Shown here one piece after another: positions 1 through 7,082 of a stretch of DNA of 15,195 nt. The DNA comes from Prevotellamassilia sp. (GTDB lineage Bacteria; Bacteroidota; Bacteroidia; Bacteroidales; Bacteroidaceae). The notes beneath the pieces are model-generated. The model saw only the letters and a list, made by a program, of their open reading frames with translations. It made no database searches and was not told the origin of the DNA. The stretch is taken from contig VSQE01000025.1 in assembly GCA_009775705.1 (NCBI GenBank), positions 1-15,195 of the forward strand, in the 5' to 3' direction. Numbering within the stretch: position 1 is the stretch's first letter; each line of letters opens with the position of its first letter. The translations under genes and the position numbers were made by a program.

Positions 1-66
1 TGTCAGATTAGACAGGCCGGCGGTGAGGGCCAACAGCAGGGGGAACAGATGTTTGAGTCCGGTCAT
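1..66 (-). CDS. N-terminus of an exported protein (partial, cut by window start)
   Basis: Only the first 22 codons are inside the window. The ATG is at 66 and the frame stays open to base 1. The peptide starts MTGLKHLFPLLLALTAG: a short positive start followed by a leucine/alanine-rich hydrophobic core, as in a signal peptide or lipoprotein leader; the cleavage site would lie beyond the edge. The start is 6 bases after the glyS stop codon on the same strand, so the two are probably co-transcribed. In Bacteroides relatives a FKBP-type peptidyl-prolyl isomerase is often found next to glyS, from general knowledge, but nothing in these 22 residues proves that identity. Confidence 0.6.
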   Translation of the reverse strand, partial: MTGLKHLFPLLLALTAGLSNLT

Positions 67-72
67 AATGGG

Positions 73-1614
73 TCAGTTGATTTTTTTGAGCAGGGAGGTG
101 ATGCTCACCTTTTCTTCGATGAGCGCGCGCAGGTCGCTGATGCGTACGCGCTGCTGCTGCATGGTGTCGCGGTCGCGCAGCGTCACGCAGTCGTCTTTCA
201 TGGTCTCGTGGTCCACAGTGATGCAATAGGGGGTGCCCACGGCATCCTGCCGGCGGTAGCGCTTGCCGATGGAGTCCTTCTCATCGTATTTGCAGTTGAA
301 GTGGAACTTCAGGTCGTTCACGATTTCGCGGGCCTTCTCGGGCAGTCCCTCCTTGCGTACCAGCGGCATGACGGCCAGTTTGGTCGGCGCCAGGGCGGCA
401 GGCAGTTTCAGGACGGTGCGTGTCTCGCCGTTTTCGAGGCGTTCCTCCTCATAGCTGTGGCACATGACGGAGAGGAACATGCGGTCTACGCCGATGCTCG
501 TCTCGATGACGTAGGGGGTATAGCTCTCGTTGGTCTCGGGGTCGAAATATTCGATTTTGCGGCCCGAGAACTTCGCGTGCTGCGAGAGGTCGAAGTTGGT
601 GCGTGAGTGGATGCCTTCCACCTCCTTGAACCCGAAGGGCATGCGGAACTCGATGTCGGCGGCGGCGTTGGCGTAGTGGGCCAGCTTCTCGTGGTCGTGG
701 AAGCGGTAGTTCTCCTCGCCGAACCCCAAAGCCTGGTGCCAGGCCAGACGGGTCTGTTTCCAGCGGTCGAACCATTCCAGTTCCGTGCCCGGTTTCACGA
801 AGAACTGCATTTCCATCTGCTCGAATTCGCGCATACGGAAGATGAACTGGCGGGCGACGATCTCGTTGCGGAAGGCCTTTCCGATCTGTGCGATGCCGAA
901 GGGCACCTTCATTCGGCCCGTCTTCTGCACGTTGAGGTAGTTCACGAAGATGCCCTGTGCCGTTTCGGGGCGCAGGTAGATGGTGGAGGCGCCTTCGGCG
1001 GTGGAGCCTACTTCCGTCTTGAACATCAGGTTGAACTGGCGCACTTCCGTCCAGTTGCGGGTGCCGGAGATGGGGCAGACGATTTCCTCGTCGCGGATGA
1101 TGTTGCCCAGCTCTTCCAGATTCATGGCGTTCATGGCCTCGGCGTAGCGGGCATGCAGGGCATCGCGCTTCTGTTGCGTTTCGAGAACGCGGGGTGACGT
1201 GGCGCGGTATTGTGCCTCGTCAAAGGACTCGCCGAAGCGTTTGCGGGCTTTGGCCACTTCCTTTTCTATCTTCTCCTCGTAGGCGGCAATGCGGTCTTCG
1301 ATGAGCACATCGGCGCGGTAGCGTTTCTTGGAGTCGCGGTTGTCGATGAGGGGATCGTTGAAGGCATCCACGTGGCCCGAGGCTTTCCAGATGGTGGGGT
1401 GCATGAAGATGGCGCTGTCAATGCCCACGATGTTCTCGTGCAGCAACACCATCGACTGCCACCAGTATTGCTTGATGTTGTTTTTCAGTTCCACGCCGTT
1501 CTGTCCGTAGTCGTAGACGGCACCCAGTCCGTCGTAGATGTCGCTGGAGGGGAACACGAAGCCATATTCCTTGCAATGGGAAACTATTTTCTTGAAGATA
1601 TCTTCCTGGGCCAT
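73..1614 (-). CDS. glyS: Glycyl-tRNA synthetase (single-chain, class II)
   Basis: Attaches glycine to tRNA-Gly in the cytoplasm using ATP. The 513-residue length fits the single-polypeptide homodimeric GlyRS used by Bacteroidetes, not the alpha2-beta2 form. Visible motifs: an N-terminal YDYGQNGVELKNNIK segment (about residues 34-48), YLRPETAQGIF (213-223), class II motif 2 around GKAFRNE (245-251) followed by FIFRMREFEQMEMQFF, and motif 3 around SIGVDRMFLSVM (373-384). The C-terminal part from about residue 409 (APTKLAVMPLV, later RYRRQDAVGTPYCITVD) is the HGTP-type anticodon-binding domain. The start MAQEDIFKK lies about 50 bases downstream of a good promoter. A short exported-protein gene follows 6 bases after the stop. 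The protein looks intact. Confidence 0.97.
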   Translation of the reverse strand: MAQEDIFKKIVSHCKEYGFVFPSSDIYDGLGAVYDYGQNGVELKNNIKQYWWQSMVLLHENIVGIDSAIFMHPTIWKASGHVDAFNDPLIDNRDSKKRYRADVLIEDRIAAYEEKIEKEVAKARKRFGESFDEAQYRATSPRVLETQQKRDALHARYAEAMNAMNLEELGNIIRDEEIVCPISGTRNWTEVRQFNLMFKTEVGSTAEGASTIYLRPETAQGIFVNYLNVQKTGRMKVPFGIAQIGKAFRNEIVARQFIFRMREFEQMEMQFFVKPGTELEWFDRWKQTRLAWHQALGFGEENYRFHDHEKLAHYANAAADIEFRMPFGFKEVEGIHSRTNFDLSQHAKFSGRKIEYFDPETNESYTPYVIETSIGVDRMFLSVMCHSYEEERLENGETRTVLKLPAALAPTKLAVMPLVRKEGLPEKAREIVNDLKFHFNCKYDEKDSIGKRYRRQDAVGTPYCITVDHETMKDDCVTLRDRDTMQQQRVRISDLRALIEEKVSITSLLKKIN

Positions 1615-1662
1615 ATTTCTGATGTTTTTTTGAGAGATGTTTATGTTGTTCTATCGGATGTG

Positions 1663-1693
1663 CAAAGGTATGGATAATTCCCGAAAGGACAAA
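1663..1693 (-). promoter_or_regulatory. Bacteroidetes-type promoter of glyS
   Basis: Read on the minus strand, TTTG (1693-1690), a 19-base spacer, then TACCTTTG (1670-1663). This matches the Bacteroides primary sigma consensus TTTG-N19-21-TAnnTTTG. It would give a leader of about 45 nt before the glyS ATG at 1614. Confidence 0.85.
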
Positions 1694-1745
1694 AGAATGA
1701 GTTTGCAAATGAGGGTGGCGCGCAACTAAAGTCTCCTGTTGCCGG

Positions 1746-1772
1746 TCCGCGTTGTCGGACGCGGATTTTTTT
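1746..1772 (+). terminator. Intrinsic-terminator-like hairpin, plus orientation
   Basis: Arms TCCGCG (1746-1751) and CGCGGA (1760-1765) are perfect complements around an 8-base loop, followed by seven T on the plus strand (1766-1772). The T tract points rightward, although both flanking genes (glyS and the kinase) run leftward and no plus-strand gene ends here. On the minus strand the same stem has no T tail. It may stop antisense transcription or be a weak element in the spacer. Confidence 0.5.
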
Positions 1773-1793
1773 CCGGGTGAAGGGACTCCGGAA

Positions 1794-1835
1794 TTTTTAC
1801 ACGCCTTGTAAAAGTTTTTACATGCCTTGTAAAAA
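1794..1835. repeat. Two tandem 21-bp palindromic units (TTTTTACA-N5-TGTAAAAA)
   Basis: Two head-to-tail units at 1794-1814 and 1815-1835. Each has TTTTACA / TGTAAAA arms around a 5-base centre (CGCCT, then TGCCT). The second unit has perfect 8-base arms; the first lacks only the last pair. The spacing of exactly 21 bp is two helical turns. The pair lies in the spacer between the kinase stop (1889) and the glyS promoter (1693). Candidates are a tandem operator for a dimeric regulator or paired RNA hairpins in the kinase 3' end. Confidence 0.7.
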
Positions 1836-1888
1836 TATGACAGAGAATCCGAGAAGACGGAGAAAAGCCACCGGAGGAGCGGTCCTTA

Positions 1889-2584
1889 TTATTTGCCCCG
1901 CGCCTCATCGATGTAGCGGCGGCAGAGTTCGCTGTCGGCCTGCCGTGCGCGGGAGTAGGCATCGGCCAGTGTGGCGAAGAAGGCATCGTCGCCGTTCAGG
2001 CGGGCCAGGTTGGCACATCCCTTTTCAAGGCTTACCGGCCGTCCGCACTTCATGCTGTTGGTGTCGATCAGGGCAAAATGGTAGCGGCCGTTGATCTTGT
2101 CGTACAGGATGTTGTCCGATGAGAAGTCGCGGTGCAGAAAACCTTCCTCGTGCAGGCGGGCGGCATAGCGGGCGAAGTTCTCTATCACTTCTTCGCGCTC
2201 CTTGCCGTCCAGAGTGAAGGCGAGGGTCATGTCATAGCGGTAGTCCGAATGCAGGCAGACGAAATAGGTGGACGTGTGTGTCAGGCCTTTCCGGTATTTC
2301 ACGAAGGCGATGGGTTCGGGACTTTCAAATCCGCGTTCCCGCAGTTCGAGCGGGCGGATGTAGGCCTTTTTGCCTTTCGAGGTCTTGTAGATGCGGCAGG
2401 CCAGTCTGTTTTTCAGCGAGGGCTGGGCGTAGTGCTTTACGCAGAGTGTAAGTCCGTTGACGCGCAGGGTGCGCAACACGTTACGGTCGCGGAAGATTTC
2501 GTGGCCTTCTTTCTCAAAATGCTCGTCGATATGGGTCAGATAATCGCGCAGCGCCTCATATTTGGGATTCAGTAGGATGGTCAT
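1889..2584 (-). CDS. Lipopolysaccharide kinase-like protein (Kdo/WaaP/InaA family)
   Basis: A 231-residue protein with a small protein-kinase-like fold. Visible catalytic features are HRDFSSDNIL (residues 151-160), which is the catalytic loop with Asp153 and Asn158, and ALIDTN (171-176), in the place of the metal-binding DFG/DWD motif. A likely ATP-binding lysine is Lys50 in LCVKHY, and RPLELRERGFESPEPIAF (77-94) resembles the helix-C region. There is no signal peptide or membrane segment, so it is probably cytoplasmic or on the inner face of the membrane. WaaP/InaA-type enzymes phosphorylate Kdo or heptose in the lipid A-core; the actual acceptor here is unknown. Some relatives are annotated Bud32-like, but the short HRDFSSDN form fits the LPS kinases better. 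It appears monocistronic, between the terminator at 2790-2846 and glyS. Confidence 0.8.
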   Translation of the reverse strand: MTILLNPKYEALRDYLTHIDEHFEKEGHEIFRDRNVLRTLRVNGLTLCVKHYAQPSLKNRLACRIYKTSKGKKAYIRPLELRERGFESPEPIAFVKYRKGLTHTSTYFVCLHSDYRYDMTLAFTLDGKEREEVIENFARYAARLHEEGFLHRDFSSDNILYDKINGRYHFALIDTNSMKCGRPVSLEKGCANLARLNGDDAFFATLADAYSRARQADSELCRRYIDEARGK

Positions 2585-2638
2585 GGCAGAGGTCCGGCAG
2601 GGGGATGTTTTTCCGTTGCACAGATCGGGGTTACAAGC

Positions 2639-2661
2639 GGGCCGCGCCTTGCGGACGGCCC
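2639..2661 (-). other. GC-rich hairpin in the kinase 5' leader
   Basis: On the minus strand GGGCCG and CGGCCC form perfect 6-bp arms (2661-2656 with 2644-2639). The interior can add CGC/GCG around an AAG loop. It lies between the putative promoter -7 box (2681-2674) and the ATG at 2584, so it would form early in the transcript. It has no T tract. Role unknown. Confidence 0.45.
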
Positions 2662-2673
2662 TTCTCTATTGGG

Positions 2674-2681
2674 CAAATATA
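2674..2681 (-). promoter_or_regulatory. Probable -7 box for the kinase gene
   Basis: On the minus strand TATATTTG fits TAnnTTTG. No clear TTTG is seen 19-21 bases upstream, so the match is one-sided. It would give a leader of about 85 nt before the ATG at 2584. Confidence 0.5.
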
Positions 2682-2789
2682 CAAAAATATTCTTGTTCTG
2701 CGCTCCATAACGGGCTTTATCTGTCTTGCGAAAAGGGTTTTCGGACGTTTTTTTTGATTTTCCGAAGGATGGGTGTGGAAAATGGTCCT

Positions 2790-2846
2790 AAAAAGCTCCA
2801 TCCTCCTCCCTTTGCCGTGCGGAACGGGGGGGAGGAGGATGGAGCT
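2790..2846 (-). terminator. Long-stem intrinsic terminator of the permease/esterase unit
   Basis: A perfect 17-bp inverted repeat: 2794-2810 (AGCTCCATCCTCCTCCC) with 2830-2846, and a 19-base loop. On the minus strand the stem is followed by T residues (complement of 2790-2794). It lies 34 bases past the stop of the small membrane protein. An extra copy of GGAGGATGGAG (2850-2860) adjoins the right arm (2834-2844), so an alternative pairing with the same left arm is possible. Confidence 0.8.
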
Positions 2847-2880
2847 GATGGAGGATGGAGGCGCGGTGTGCACGAGACGG

Positions 2881-3156
2881 TTATGGTAATTGTGTCCGGA
2901 TGGCACTGACCATTTCGTGGGCATCCCGGCAGCGCAGGGCGAAGTTCACGCACAGGCGGTCGCTCTCCAGGGAGACGGACAAGGGGCTGAACAGCAGTGT
3001 GGAGCAGCACAGGATCCAGAGAATGGCAAGGAGCAGGCAGGAAACGGCGTTGAACCCGTCATAGCGGATTTGCAGGAACAGCCCTCCGAGGAGGACGGCC
3101 AGCAGGATGGCGGAAAGGAACAGGCTATAGGCGCTGAGTGTGATTTTCTTTGTCAT
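2881..3156 (-). CDS. Small two-helix membrane protein, unknown function
   Basis: The frame extends upstream to 3291, but that part overlaps the esterase gene and is rich in Pro/Ser/Arg. The ATG at 3156 (MTKKITLSAYSLFLS) starts 13 bases after the esterase stop and gives a natural 91-residue protein. It has two hydrophobic segments: about residues 8-26 (YSLFLSAILLAVLLGGLFL) and 36-54 (AVSCLLLAILWILCCSTLL). A short soluble tail follows, SVSLESDRLCVNFALRCRDAHEMVSAI. Two helices followed by a strand-rich tail recall the beginning of bacterial PH-like (DUF304-type) membrane proteins, but the domain would be cut short and I do not assign it. It is the last gene of the permease/esterase unit, just before a strong terminator. 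Confidence 0.6.
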   Translation of the reverse strand: MTKKITLSAYSLFLSAILLAVLLGGLFLQIRYDGFNAVSCLLLAILWILCCSTLLFSPLSVSLESDRLCVNFALRCRDAHEMVSAIRTQLP

Positions 3157-3169
3157 GATGGGGTAGAGG

Positions 3170-5260
3170 TTATGGTGTGGCGGGTACGTTCTCCTCGCGG
3201 AAGGTGCTGGCGGGCAGTCCGGCGGAGTTGACCAGATTGGCCCGTGTGAAGGCCTGCCAGCCGTAGCGCACGGCACAGGGTTCCTTGACATGGCGGCTTT
3301 TCAGGGTGATGCCGTCTTTCCCGATTTTTGCTTCGGCCTCGTGGTAGAGCCCGTCGGGGCCGGCCACTTCGAAGCCGCGGACTGTTTTGCCGTCGGCGGG
3401 ACGAAGGCCTTTGCCGTAGTCGAAGCGGACGAGGAGGGTTTTGCCGTGGCGTTCGGCGGTGCGGTAGGCGGGGCCGGAGGGGACGGTAGCCTTGTGGCCG
3501 TAGTGGTGGCAGAGGGCCGAGAGGGCCAGACGCAGGCCCACTTCGCGCTTATGGCGCGGATGCACATCGAGCGAGTCGCCCAGATCGGACGACACAACCA
3601 TCTCCACCCCTTCCATCCGTTCGGCCAGACGGCGTTGGCTGTCGCGGAACGAGGGCCAGGACGGGCGGGTGCCGATGCTGGAGAGCTGGACGGTATAGAA
3701 GGGCAGGGCGGCATCGTTCCATGCCGTGCGCCAGGAGGAGACGAGCAGCGGAAAGAGGCGTTCGTGCAGTTCGATGTTGTGGGCGTTCGATTCGCCCTGA
3801 TACCACAGTACTCCTGCGGCGGGATAGCCTTCGATGGGACGGACGGCGCTCTCGAAGAGATAGCACGGTTCGTAGGGATGGCGTTGCAGGGGATTGGTGG
3901 ATTTCTTTACATTGAGGTCAGCGCGGCCGCGGGCCCATGGCTGGCCGTAGTCCGACTTTTGCCAGTTGTAGAGGATCTCGGGAAATTCGTTTTCAAGGGT
4001 GGTGCGGTCAATCCACGATTCGGTGGTGGAGCCGCCCACGGGGTTGGCGATCAGTCCGACATGGCAGCCCAGGCTGTCGGCCAGTGTGGCTCCGAAGCTG
4101 AAGGCGATGGCGGAAAAGCGGGCTGCCTTCTCGGCGTTGCAGACGGTCCAGGAGGCGGGCCGCTTGTAGAGCAGGCGGTTGACGCTGTCAAGCTGGGCGG
4201 GCGACCATTCCACGGCGTCGGTGGCGCATAGCGACCGCATGTCGAAAAGGTGCAGGCGGCTCAGGGTGTCGGCGCGTTGCAGGTCCTCGGCCGAGGTGAC
4301 GGCACTGCACAGGGGGAACTCCATGTTCGACTGTCCGGAGCAGATCCATACCTCACCCATCCATACGTTGCGGAAGTGCAGCTGTCTGCTCGGGGCCGTG
4401 ACGCGCAGTTCGTAGGGGCCGCCTGCCGGCGTGGCGGGGAAGGATACGCTCCAGCGTCCGTCGGGACCGGCCTGTGTGGTGAGCTTGCGCGAGAGGAACT
4501 CTACCGTGACGCGTTCGCCGGCATTGGCGCGGCCGGAGAGGGCGAAGGGGCGGTTGCGTTGCATCACCATTCCGTCGCTGTAGGCGGGAGGCAGGGCAAG
4601 ACCGCCGAAGTTGCCCGTGAGATGGGCATAGACGGTGCGGGCCAGCACGTCGGCACCCTCGGGATTGGGGTGCAGGGCGTCGGGGAAGAGGTCGGGCCGG
4701 CTGTGCAGGGGTTCGTAGAGGTCGATGAGTTCCGTTCCCGCCGTGCGGGCTATCTGTCCGATGCGTTGCTGGATGGCGTAGTGCCAGTCGCGTGTGCCGC
4801 TCCGGAAACGCGGGTGGGTGTGGAAGATGGGGGTCATGCGGCAGATCCATATCCGCACCGCGGGATTGACGGTGCGGAAGGAGTCGATGAGAGCGCGGTA
4901 GTCGGCAATGAAGTCATCGCCGTGGTGGGGCCAGTTGCGCGGGTCGGTATCGTTCAGGCCTAAGTGGATGACAACGAGGTCGGCGTTGTAGCGGAGCGCT
5001 TCCTGGAACTCCGGCAGGCGGTCGTAGGGATTGTGGCCGCGCCGCAGGAGGGTGGCTCCGCTGTGTCCGAAGTTGCGTACTTCGTATCCGTCGCCCAGCA
5101 GTGCCTGAAGGCGGGCGGGATAGCAGTTCTGTTCGCGGTCCGGGAGCAGGTAACCGTAGGTGACGCTGTTACCCACGCAGGCCACCCGGATGCGGGAGCG
5201 GGCGGAGCCTGTCGCGAATACGGTCAGGAGGAGCAGACTGAGAAAGAAAATCTTTTTCAT
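3170..5260 (-). CDS. Secreted two-domain esterase: GDSL/SGNH domain fused to sialate O-acetylesterase
   Basis: A 696-residue protein with a signal peptide (MKKIFFLSLLLLTVFATGSA), so it acts in the periplasm or at the cell surface. Residues about 24-215 are an SGNH hydrolase: block I GNSVTYG (nucleophile Ser32), FGHSG (64-68), GLND (101-104, Asn103) and DALHP (194-198, Asp194/His197). Residues about 220-696 match sialate O-acetylesterase: a beta-sandwich start LPPAYSDGMVMQ, then WICSGQSNMEFPL (nucleophile Ser311), NPVGGSTTESW, GVLWYQGESNAHN and GDSLDVHPRHK (Asp565/His567). Family members remove O-acetyl groups from sialic acids, which opens host mucin glycans to sialidases. Both active sites look intact. 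The same two-domain layout is known in Bacteroides esterases. It follows the permease gene by 33 bases; no sialidase or nan gene is in view. Confidence 0.9.
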   Translation of the reverse strand: MKKIFFLSLLLLTVFATGSARSRIRVACVGNSVTYGYLLPDREQNCYPARLQALLGDGYEVRNFGHSGATLLRRGHNPYDRLPEFQEALRYNADLVVIHLGLNDTDPRNWPHHGDDFIADYRALIDSFRTVNPAVRIWICRMTPIFHTHPRFRSGTRDWHYAIQQRIGQIARTAGTELIDLYEPLHSRPDLFPDALHPNPEGADVLARTVYAHLTGNFGGLALPPAYSDGMVMQRNRPFALSGRANAGERVTVEFLSRKLTTQAGPDGRWSVSFPATPAGGPYELRVTAPSRQLHFRNVWMGEVWICSGQSNMEFPLCSAVTSAEDLQRADTLSRLHLFDMRSLCATDAVEWSPAQLDSVNRLLYKRPASWTVCNAEKAARFSAIAFSFGATLADSLGCHVGLIANPVGGSTTESWIDRTTLENEFPEILYNWQKSDYGQPWARGRADLNVKKSTNPLQRHPYEPCYLFESAVRPIEGYPAAGVLWYQGESNAHNIELHERLFPLLVSSWRTAWNDAALPFYTVQLSSIGTRPSWPSFRDSQRRLAERMEGVEMVVSSDLGDSLDVHPRHKREVGLRLALSALCHHYGHKATVPSGPAYRTAERHGKTLLVRFDYGKGLRPADGKTVRGFEVAGPDGLYHEAEAKIGKDGITLKSRHVKEPCAVRYGWQAFTRANLVNSAGLPASTFREENVPATP

Positions 5261-5293
5261 GTTGTTGTTATGTTTTTTTGTAAAAGGGAAATG

Positions 5294-6949
5294 TCAGGAC
5301 CGGGTGGCCGTGCTGGTGTGCCACAGGCGTATGGCGTAGCAGGCTATATGTGCCAGACCGAAAGTCAGACTGAGGATGAACAGGGCTTTGTCTTCGTTCC
5401 AGCCCACCGTTTGCTGGTGCCAGAAGCCCGTGATGATGCAGAGCGCAGCCAGCGCCAGGGCCAGGAGGTTGAGCGCCGTGACTCCCTTGCGCCGCGTTTG
5501 CAGTCCCGGTTCCAGACGGCTGTGACGCATTCCGTAGGCCGAATAGAGGTCGAGGCCTACCAGCATCCAGAGCACCAGGCGTATCCATGTGTCGGCGGGA
5601 AGGAAGAGCATCAGACTGACGCACGTGAGGATGCCGAGTACGGGGATGAGCGGGACACAGGGAGTGCGGAACGTGCGCGGGACGTGGGGCATGGTTTTGC
5701 GCACTACCAGTACGCCGGCGCATACCAGGGTGAAGGCCAGCAGGGTGCCGATGCTGGTCATCTCGCCGGCTACCCGCGCTGGCACGAAGGCAGCCAGCAG
5801 ACTGATGATGGCCATGAATATCAGGTTGTTCAGGGCCGGTGTGCCGAAACGGCGGTGAATGCGTGAGAAGACGGGCGGCAGCAGGCCGTCGTGGCTCATG
5901 GACATGAAGATGCGGCTTTGTGCCATTAGCAGGACGAGGATGACGGAGCAGTAGCCGAAGAGGATGGCCACGATGACGGCGCGGTTGAGCCACGGGAAGT
6001 CGGGGGTGATGACACCGTCCGCTCCCGCGGTGCCCATGTGGTTGATGGCAATGGCTACCGGGGCGATGCCCTGGCTGCCTGCGAAGCTGCGGTAGTCTGT
6101 CACGCCGGTCATGACGTGGGCGAAGGTGATGTAGAGGACGGTGCAGATGAGCAGTGAGAGCAGGATGCCTACCGGCATGTCGCGTTTGGGGTTGCGCGTC
6201 TCCTGTGCCGCCGTGCTCACGGCGTCGAAGCCCAGATAGGCGAAGAAGACGATGGCGGCGCCGCGCAACACACCCGAAAAGCCGAACTCGCCCAGCGTAC
6301 CGGTGTTGGGCGGCAGGTAGGGAACGTAGTTCTCGGCGCGGATGTATTGCCAGCCCAGAAGGATGAACACCAGGATGATGCCCACCTTGAGCAGGACGAT
6401 GATGTTGTTGAGCAGGGAACTTCCCTTCGTTCCCCTGATCAGGAACAGGCTCATGACCACAACGATGGCCGCGGCGGGGAGGTTCGCCGTGCCGCCGTCC
6501 CAGGGACAGGCTGTCAGCGCAGGCGGCAGCGTGATGCCGAGACCTTCGAGAAAGACGGTCAGATATTGCGCCCACGAGATGCTGACGGTGACGGCCGCCA
6601 CGGTGTATTCCAGCACCAGGTCCCAGCCTATGATCCAGGCCACCAGCTCGCCCATCGTAGCGTAGGAATAGGTGTATGCGCTGCCGGAGATGGGAATCAT
6701 CGAGGCGAACTCGGCGTAGCAAAGGCCGGCGAACGCACATCCGATGGCGGCGATGACAAACGACAGTGTGATGGCGGGACCGGCATATTCAGCAGCTACG
6801 GTGCCTGTGATGGAAAACAGGCCGGCGCCGATGATGACACCTACGCCGAAAGCTATGAGGCCGACAGGGCCGAGCACACGGCGCAGGACATTGCCTTCGG
6901 TGGCTTCGGACTGTAACAGCGTGAGAGGTTTTTTGATGAAGATACCCAT
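5294..6949 (-). CDS. APC-superfamily amino-acid permease (cationic amino-acid transporter type)
   Basis: A 551-residue, strongly hydrophobic protein with about 12-14 membrane segments. The first helix carries the APC signature GVIIGAGLFSITGTVAAEYAG (about residues 36-56), with the GAG motif that binds the substrate backbone, and YAEFASMIPISGSAYTYSYATMGE (78-101) is the typical helix 3 region. FAYLGFDAVSTAAQETRNPKRDMPVGI is the helix 6-7 signature of the CAT/YfnA branch. It probably imports amino acids with protons across the inner membrane; the substrate cannot be read from sequence. It is the first gene of the unit with the esterase and the small membrane protein, starting about 30 bases after a TACATTTG box. 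Confidence 0.9.
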   Translation of the reverse strand: MGIFIKKPLTLLQSEATEGNVLRRVLGPVGLIAFGVGVIIGAGLFSITGTVAAEYAGPAITLSFVIAAIGCAFAGLCYAEFASMIPISGSAYTYSYATMGELVAWIIGWDLVLEYTVAAVTVSISWAQYLTVFLEGLGITLPPALTACPWDGGTANLPAAAIVVVMSLFLIRGTKGSSLLNNIIVLLKVGIILVFILLGWQYIRAENYVPYLPPNTGTLGEFGFSGVLRGAAIVFFAYLGFDAVSTAAQETRNPKRDMPVGILLSLLICTVLYITFAHVMTGVTDYRSFAGSQGIAPVAIAINHMGTAGADGVITPDFPWLNRAVIVAILFGYCSVILVLLMAQSRIFMSMSHDGLLPPVFSRIHRRFGTPALNNLIFMAIISLLAAFVPARVAGEMTSIGTLLAFTLVCAGVLVVRKTMPHVPRTFRTPCVPLIPVLGILTCVSLMLFLPADTWIRLVLWMLVGLDLYSAYGMRHSRLEPGLQTRRKGVTALNLLALALAALCIITGFWHQQTVGWNEDKALFILSLTFGLAHIACYAIRLWHTSTATRS

Positions 6950-6981
6950 ATAAATATGATAAGATGTGTGTTTTCCTGCTG

Positions 6982-6989
6982 CAAATGTA
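6982..6989 (-). promoter_or_regulatory. Probable -7 box for the permease/esterase unit
   Basis: On the minus strand TACATTTG fits TAnnTTTG, 33 bases before the permease ATG. The -33 position shows TTTT rather than TTTG and falls in the T tract of the secDF terminator, so the promoter begins right where the upstream gene ends. Confidence 0.6.
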
Positions 6990-7006
6990 TTGTTTTTCCG
7001 TTTATT

Positions 7007-7049
7007 GGAAAAGAGAGACGGTGCAGACTTTCAAAATCTGCACCGTCTC
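7007..7049 (-). terminator. Intrinsic terminator of secDF
   Basis: Perfect 13-bp arms: GAGACGGTGCAGA (7015-7027) and TCTGCACCGTCTC (7037-7049), with a 9-base loop. On the minus strand the stem is followed by TCTTTTCC. It sits 33 bases past the secDF stop codon. Confidence 0.88.
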
Positions 7050-7082
7050 CGGATGAAAAAGTTTATGATAGGAATGCTATGG

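Noticed and set aside
3157..3291. N-terminal extension of the small membrane protein
   Set aside because: The added 45 residues overlap the esterase C-terminus and are low-complexity; the ATG at 3156 fits operon spacing.
5268..6740. 490-residue minus-strand frame overlapping the permease
   Set aside because: His/Arg/Pro-rich, typical of an out-of-frame reading; the permease frame has the APC signatures.
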